The position numbers were made by a program, and so were the translations under genes. A stretch of 64,000 nucleotides of DNA from Brachypodium distachyon (taxonomy: Eukaryota > Streptophyta > Magnoliopsida > Poales > Poaceae): the NCBI RefSeq assembly GCF_000005505.3, contig NC_016132.3:31572914-31636913 (forward strand). The letters are read 5' to 3'. A model generated the notes under the pieces. It was not told the origin of the DNA, searched no databases, and saw only the letters and a program-made list of their open reading frames with translations. This document shows, piece by piece, positions 58,126-64,000 of this stretch. Positions within the stretch are counted from its first letter, which is position 1; the number at the start of each line of letters is the position of its first letter.

Positions 58126-58742
58126 ACTGATATACTGTATGTACATATTTATGAATTCGACTCGACTTAGGTTCAATATATTTTCGCCGAAATGCAGGCA
58201 ACAAAAAAGATTGAAGAAGATACAAGAACTAAAATTGAGTCCGAGCTTGACTACGAAAACCAGGCAGGATCCTCCTTGGTCATTCTGATTAGAAGTAAAT
58301 TTCTACAAAATTATTTTCTACCATACACTATCATTGAATTGTATAAAATGATCTTGGAAATAAATTTGTGAAGATGATATTGGATAGATGGGTTAAGCTG
58401 ACCCACGGATAATATTTCGTGGGTAAAGTAGAGGGAGCCCGGGTGAATTATTTGGATATGGACATCATATGACGTCCTCTACATATGGACATCATATAAG
58501 GATAAAACCCACTCTCACTTGTATTTGTGTGCCGTATAAAAATGTATCGATCACAAACTCATCAAATTAAACGACAGGAAAAGCCTAGTACCCTATCAAG
58601 TCATTTTATGGTCCATCGGGGTGTAGTACTAGGACTGGCTGACAAAGTCCCATGCTAATGTCGGATGGGTGCATCAGTGATGTGTGCCTCAGCGATACAC
58701 TAGGTGGATCACCAACGCCGGTTGGAACTCTTCATCCATGGA
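58126..58742. other. Intergenic, nothing recognised
   Basis: AT-rich sequence with a locally repeated ATATGGACATCATAT (58456 and 58485). No supported gene. Confidence 0.4.
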
Positions 58743-59021
58743 ACTAAGCATCGCTTGGAACCTCTCTAAATAGTACGGCTTGTCCTATGCTCAAAGTAAA
58801 GATAATTCTTCACAGAAATCCCAGAGAACATCATTAGCCTACTCGTAAGCTTTTATGCTTCAAGCATTTTTCCTATCTTCAATTTTGAGGGATCACCAAC
58901 GCCGGTTGGAACTCTTCATCCATGAGGCTAAGCATCTGAAACACTCAGCTTGCACATTAGTCCCTCAACCAATTTGTCATGAATCGTCAAAACCCATACG
59001 GGGGCACATGATTCGCTTTCA
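58743..59021. repeat. LTR-like repeat, copy B
   Basis: It aligns over its full length with 22460-22732, sharing TAGTACGGCTTGTCCTAT, CTAAGCATCTGAAACACTCA and the end GCTTTCA. A perfect 35-bp segment at 58890-58924 also occurs just upstream at 58706-58740. No protein motif adjoins it. Confidence 0.75.
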
Positions 59022-60900
59022 CATGGTTTTTAAATTGTCCGTGTATGAGGAAAGTTGTTTGTACATCTATCACGTGTTACCTGCTAGTCCGAGAATCCTG
59101 CAAAAATTGTCTCTGAGGTCTCTCACGGCCTCGCCCGCAAGGCAGGTTTTCCTAATCACGACGAGTCTACTATTTTGGATAGTTGGGATACTACATGTAC
59201 AGTTAACAAAAGTTGAAATGCCATATTGGACAAAGGGCCGGCCATTTTTCCATTATTACTACGTTTTAACAGCATCTCCAATGGATGCCCACAAATTTCT
59301 CTCTCAAATGTTTTTTTTTGTCCGTTTGGAAGAGAAAATGGACATATGTCTGCCCCATCCCCCAATAGCGTTCCCCAAATTCCTCTCCTATTTTTTTTTT
59401 CTTTTCTCCTCTCTGGCTCTCCCCCATCCCCATCTCCCTTTCCCCGTTCGATGGAGATATACTACTCAAGACATCTAACTTGTGGCAGAATCCCCATCGA
59501 ACTCAAGCCAAAACTACATCTCCTCTCCAGCTCTCACACATCATAAGCAAATTCCCTCATCGAACTCAAGCAAAATCCTGTAGTGCATCTCCATCCCGAT
59601 CCCCTTCCCTCTCTCACCCATCTCACTTCATTCTCATCCAGTGGTCATCTTGCTCCATCTCCTCTTCCGCTAAACCTCATCCAAATGTCAGCTTAGTATC
59701 AACTTTCCCCACATACACACCATATGGCAAGAATGGCAGAAACACCTTTTAGCAAACATAAATCTTCCATCAAACAGAGTATGATAACAAGTTATCAATT
59801 TCACAGTCTCACTTCAGTGGTGGCCTCAAACTTCCCTGAAGCACCACCACCCGCCCTGCAACAAATACACTTGCTGCTAGCACCTTGTCCTGCAGTCTCG
59901 CGGCCGCGATGGAAGGCCTCCAGGGGACCATGAAATCCCAAAAGAAAGGACAACAACCGAGGCGGAGCTTCTCGCCGTGCCGTCCATGGCGGCTAGGGCG
60001 CGGAGAAGGGAAGGGAGGCGACGGGGCGTTGGCTAGGGTGCGGGGAGGCGACGGGGCACGGCGGGATTCAGCCTTCGCGTGCCATCCATGGTGCTTGGTC
60101 GTGGGAAACTCACCGGAGGCGACGGGGATGAGGGGAATCGGGGGTTGTCTTTTTTTCTCTCAAAGCAATTGAGCGGAATCGGGACGAGACGAATCGTGAA
60201 AAGGTGCGTCGGCGCGTGGGAAAGGTGTGGGCCTGGGCCGGACCCCAGTCAAAACGAACACAACCGGACACCCCGAAACTTTTTCAAAATTGGAGCAACT
60301 TGGACAAACGTGACATTTTATTCGTTTGGGATATGACACTGAATACACTGAAGATGATTTTGTGACGAGGATGTACATATACCTGTAAAAAACATTTGGC
60401 TGAAAATTATGGACTGAAAGTCGAGACAACGCGTCCGTGACACATCACTTGTCCTCTTGTAGGAAAGAGACCATTTGGTGGATCCCGTAAAAAAAAAAAA
60501 GACCATTTGGTCGAAGCTGAGTGGACTCACCTCGGCGTTGGCTGTTCCATCCGGGCTCAGCGAATCCCCACGCGGTGCCAGACCGCGTGAAGCGCCAGAG
60601 ACCAATCAATCGCTCTCGCGCCCTCAAATCCGCAACGCAACCTTCCAAACACGGTACCGCTCGCCGGACACCTTTCGTCTCCCGCTCTCAACAACATATT
60701 CCGTCCGACGTGTGGGCGTCCACTGCCAACGACCTTCCTCGGACCCACTCTTCAGCTGCGAGAAAACGCCTCGGTGTCAGCCCTCCGCTCTCTTCGCCTT
60801 TTCCGCCACGTCGCAGTTCTCCAGCACCCGTCGCTGTTAAAGCGGGCCCGTCTGTGCGTCGATCGCGTCTGGGCCCGCCGGTCGGCCTAGCACGCGCAAG
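59022..60900. other. Intergenic, nothing firm recognised
   Basis: It contains CT-rich stretches and a GC-rich block at 59880-60260 with GGCGACGGGG-type repeats. GCATCTCCAATGGATGCC near 59271 resembles ends of some grass DNA transposons, but no partner was found. Long overlapping ORFs have no known domain. Confidence 0.35.
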
Positions 60901-61071
60901 TCGAGTACGAATCCCCGGTGCACGTAGTTCTGACGCTACGTGCCCTCCGCACGTTACTTGGATAAAAAAGCAGCCTTTGGAGGCGAAGAATCGAGCGCAC
61001 ACCAGAGGAAACCGGACGGGAGAGGAACGGAAGGAATTAAAGCCAGCAGCGAACGAGGAGGGTTCACAGCC
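60901..61071 (+). promoter_or_regulatory. Promoter and leader of calmodulin-like gene
   Basis: A TATA-like GGATAAAAAAG occurs about 110 bp before the ATG. ACGTG cores occur at about 60937 (CTACGTGCC) with CACGTA nearby, compatible with ABA or stress-responsive control. This is sequence pattern only; no transcription start is known. Confidence 0.4.
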
Positions 61072-61584
61072 ATGGCGGCGAACGAGGAGGGTTCGCCCGC
61101 GGACGCGAAGATCTGCGGCGGGCTGGCGGGGGGGATCCCGATGGCGGAGCTGGAGCAGGTGTTCCGGCGGTACGACGCGAACGGCGACGGCAAGATCTCG
61201 GCGGAGGAGCTGGCGTCCGTGCTGCGCGCGCTGGGCGCGGCCCCGGGGCCGGGGGAGGTCGCGCGCATGATGGAGGAGATGGACGCCGACAGGGACGGCT
61301 TCGTCGACCTCCGCGAGTTCGCCGCCTTCCACTGCGGCCAGGGCGCCGCCAATCAGGAGCAGGAGGCGGCGTCGGAGGCCGAGCTCAAGGAGGCGTTCCG
61401 GATGTACGACGCGGACCGCAACGGGCTCATCTCCGCCCGGGAGCTCCACCGCGTGCTGCGGCAGCTCGGGGACAAGTGCTCCGTCGCCGACTGCTCGCGC
61501 ATGATCCGCTCCGTCGACGCCGACGGCGACGGCAGCGTCAACTTCGATGAGTTCAAGAAGATGATGGGCGGCGGAGGGAGGTAG
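61072..61584 (+). CDS. Calmodulin-like protein with four EF-hands
   Basis: An intronless, very GC-rich ORF of 170 aa. Four complete EF-hand loops start with Asp and end with Glu: 35-46 ([12 protein letters not shown]), 71-82 ([12 protein letters not shown]), 113-124 ([12 protein letters not shown]) and 149-160 ([12 protein letters not shown]). A short N-terminal extension precedes EF1 and a Gln/Glu/Ala-rich linker (about residues 90-102) joins the two lobes. This length and layout fit plant CML proteins of the CML15/16/18 kind, which act as cytosolic or nuclear calcium sensors; the specific member and targets cannot be named. An upstream in-frame ATG at 60940 would add 44 residues that do not look like CML sequence; 61072 (CCATGGCGG context) is preferred. 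Confidence 0.93.
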   Translation: MAANEEGSPADAKICGGLAGGIPMAELEQVFRRYDANGDGKISAEELASVLRALGAAPGPGEVARMMEEMDADRDGFVDLREFAAFHCGQGAANQEQEAASEAELKEAFRMYDADRNGLISARELHRVLRQLGDKCSVADCSRMIRSVDADGDGSVNFDEFKKMMGGGGR

Positions 61585-63179
61585 GTGCTAGGCCGGTAAG
61601 CTAGCAAAAGGGTCGCTGCATGCCTCCTCCAGCGTTTAGTAGTTTAATATTGAATTAAGATTTAATCTGTCAATGTAGTAGCAAGCGGGAGGCTCTTAAG
61701 TTCTAAGCGAGCCCGGTTGGAGAAAACTCTGGATTTGATGGTGAAAGGATTAATTATGTAAAGGTATTCTGCTAGAATTGTTGCTCCTATTTGCAATTTG
61801 ACTAAGGATGATTGTTACAAATTGTTTGCAATGGATTAGGACCTGATTCGAACTAGTTTCTTCACAATGTTCTGAAACTAAATATTTATGTATTTATCTA
61901 CCGAATAATCTTTGTACTAGACGATCATCTGTACAAAGAACTACAGAACCAACACTTTTGCACTTTTGGGTTGGAGAATCGAGTGAGGGTGGGGACAAGA
62001 AAGGAAACAGGAGTAGAAGAGAATGGGATGCCGGAGATGCCGACGACGGGCGACATGGGGAAGAATGGCCTGGCGGCCGGCGGGTAACAGTGTAAATCCA
62101 TAAAACTGATATTTCTTTTAGCTAAAAATGATCGGTGTAAAACTCTAACCCTTTTGCTGAACGTCAATCTTTGAATATTGCTAGATTCACCCTGTATAGT
62201 TTGGTGTTATTTTTTTTTAGCAATTTCACGAGTCATTGACGTTTTACAAGGCTGAAGCAATGGTTTGCAGCGTTGAGGTGTTCGAGCTGTCTAAACCAAA
62301 ATGCTGTTTCAACCCCACCCCACCCCCCACCAACAACACACACACAAAAAAAAAGAAAATCTGTTTTGGAGGCTCAACGCTATGGACCATGGCGTTGAGC
62401 TCCCAATTTTTTTATTGCTTACAAATTCGGTAAGTTTTTTCAACGCTAAGTTATATGACGTAGTCATGTTTAATACCATAGAGGTTAGATTGACCAAAGA
62501 GTTCAGATTCGGTTCAATTTTGCAGTAGGGTTATTTTTGGTTGAACTATTAGAAAAGGATTTTTTCTCAAATGTTGAAAATAAAACATTTGTAGCAATAT
62601 TTAATTTACAAAATCATAACATGTAAAGTAAAGAAAATCAGATCTCTTCAAACTAGATATGCTACACAACAGTAAGAAATAGGATAACCGATCTAATTAC
62701 ATGGCATGATCAACAATAGAGGTATTCAAACCCAACAATACAAAGAGTAGAACATACGACATGGTCCTGCAATAAGCGTGTTGCCTGGTGGTGCAGGAGG
62801 TATAATCTGCGGACTATCATGGTTGCTTTTGGCTGTTGGCAGACCATTGTTTTCATGGTCGTCGTTGTTGTTGGCATCACTTGCATTCATGTCAACGAAG
62901 ATGTCACTGAAGGAAGGCATTCGCGTCAGGAAGCTTCCAAAAAACCTTATTGACTCTCTCCTAGTGTAGGATCTCAATGGTCGCGGTTTTGGAGGCTTGC
63001 TCTCTTGAATAGACATGTATGCAGTTGTTGGGGTGGAGAAGACGAAGACACCGTAGTAGATTGTACCTGGAGAGGCTAGGTGTGGAGGCACAGACATTAG
63101 AGTTACAGTTTTGATGTGGTGGATCACCTTATTATAAAGTCGTCTTAATGGTCATTTGATGATGAGAAGACCGGATGGG
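61585..63179. other. CML 3' flank and spacer
   Basis: The 3' UTR of the CML gene is followed by AT-rich sequence. A minus-strand ORF of 133 codons (63127-62726) contains an Asp/Asn-rich stretch and lies next to copia wreckage; it may be inserted or element-derived sequence and is not called as a gene. Confidence 0.4.
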
Positions 63180-64000
63180 GCAACTAGCGATACTACATAC
63201 TACTCTGATTGTACTCAATCTATCATGAGAACAACTATCAAAGAGTTCTTCTGGTTCTGGGTATAACACTTGGCCACAAGACGAGCCTTGTACTTTTCGA
63301 TCATACCCTTAGGTTTATGCTTTTTCTTGAACACCCACTTACATCATATAGGTTTTCATCTAGGCAACCTTGTTGGGATGGGATGAATAGGGTGGCATCT
63401 TCTCATGAATAATTTCATGTTTCTCACAGAAAAAAGAGAACTTGAATATTACTCTCCACCAGATTAGACTAAACACTTTTGATTTTCTTTTCCAGTTGAT
63501 TCTTGACTTTAGCTTTATAGCTTTATAGATCTTAAAATAATGTAATGCTTCATGCCTTGATTTTAGTAGATACACATCTTTTCACCTTTAGTTAACACAC
63601 CCTTTATCTCACAAATGTCGGTATGTATGAGATCTAGAGGTGCCAAGTTTTTCTTCTCCACGGCCTTGTGAGGCTTGCGAGGTTACTTACTCGTGCACAC
63701 AAGTTTGACATATTGAGCCTTTAGCCATGATGATTTACATAAGTAAACTCAAATTTGCTAACTGCCTCATGCAACCAGAATCAATGTGACAAAGTCAAGA
63801 ATGCCAAACATTAAACTCCTCGTTACATTAATTTGATAGGGAAATACGGAATATATCTTTACACTTAGGAACTCATTATCACAAGAAAGAATTTGCACAG
63901 ACCAAAAATAACAAGAAAAAGGGGAAGAAAAGAAAGGCTACATGGGTGACGTGGTTATGACTAACCACGTACTCGACTTGAGTATACCCGGTATAACCTA
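63180..64000 (-). pseudogene. Copia retrotransposon pol remnant
   Basis: On the minus strand, from right to left: the start of the integrase region (AVEKKNLAPLDLIHTDICEI, about 63660-63600), integrase core pieces (YLLKSRHEALHYFKIYKA, FFCEKHEIIHEKMPPYSS, 63575-63360), then the reverse-transcriptase start (KWVFKKKHKPKGMIEKYKAR, about 63340-63240). The integrase end and the RT start are almost adjacent, so a large internal segment is deleted. Frameshifts and stops are frequent. The element continues beyond the right edge of the window. Confidence 0.8.

Noticed and set aside
59268..60310. Large Pack-type transposon starting at GCATCTCCAATGGATGCC
   Set aside because: No matching inverted end or target duplication could be found.
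60521..61449. Long ORFs of about 250 codons overlapping the calmodulin-like gene on both strands
   Set aside because: They arise from the very high GC of the CML region. Their translations are Arg/Ala-rich with no domain, while the CML frame has four perfect EF-hands.

Overview
This window is nuclear DNA from a grass, most likely a Pooideae relative (Brachypodium, Lolium, oat or Triticeae type). Evidence: intron-rich plant genes with GT-AG introns, many Stowaway-like MITEs of the TA-CTCCCTCCGT type, a CACTA element, L1-like LINEs, and copia and gypsy remnants. No rRNA, tRNA, CRISPR array or bacterial operon structure was seen.

Four host genes can be rebuilt exon by exon with phase-consistent splice sites. 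(1) A PDCD2-type MYND zinc-finger protein, + strand, 3628-8443, 10 exons, 415 aa, probably a ribosome-assembly chaperone. (2) An atypical bHLH transcription factor of the bHLH68/112/123 type, + strand, 32247-38186, 9 exons, 397 aa. (3) An R1R2R3 MYB (MYB3R) cell-cycle transcription factor, - strand, 52557-45824, 11 coding exons, 925 aa; a consensus-matching MSA site upstream suggests self-regulation. (4) An intronless calmodulin-like protein with four EF-hands, + strand, 61072-61584, 170 aa. A fifth, less certain ORF (- strand, 42852-43286, 144 aa) has an in-frame 36-bp repeat and no recognised family.

The rest is mostly transposon sequence. 8.7-9.1 kb: LINE scrap. 10.3-10.8 kb: two MITEs whose junction is tandemly duplicated. 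16.2-20.5 kb: a 5'-truncated LINE abutting a copia gag scrap, then a gypsy tail. 20.5-22.7 kb: LTR-like repeats. 22748-30399: a complete 7.65-kb CACTA element with TAT target duplication, a dead TNP2 transposase and a dead Ulp1-like second gene. 39.0-41.6 kb: a LINE with 13-bp target duplication. 44.1-45.1 kb: a PIF/Harbinger-like element carrying GC-rich cargo. 56118-56340: a 223-bp TRIM retrotransposon with LTRs, primer site, polypurine tract and 5-bp target duplication. 57.3-58.1 kb: a hAT-like element full of AACCG motifs. 63.2-64.0 kb: copia integrase/RT wreckage.

The host genes do not form a pathway; they are independent neighbours. The most notable observations are the tiny complete TRIM, the duplicated 43-bp module preceding each CACTA gene, the MSA site at the MYB3R gene and the gene-carrying PIF-like element. 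All calls are by eye; no alignment or search was run.
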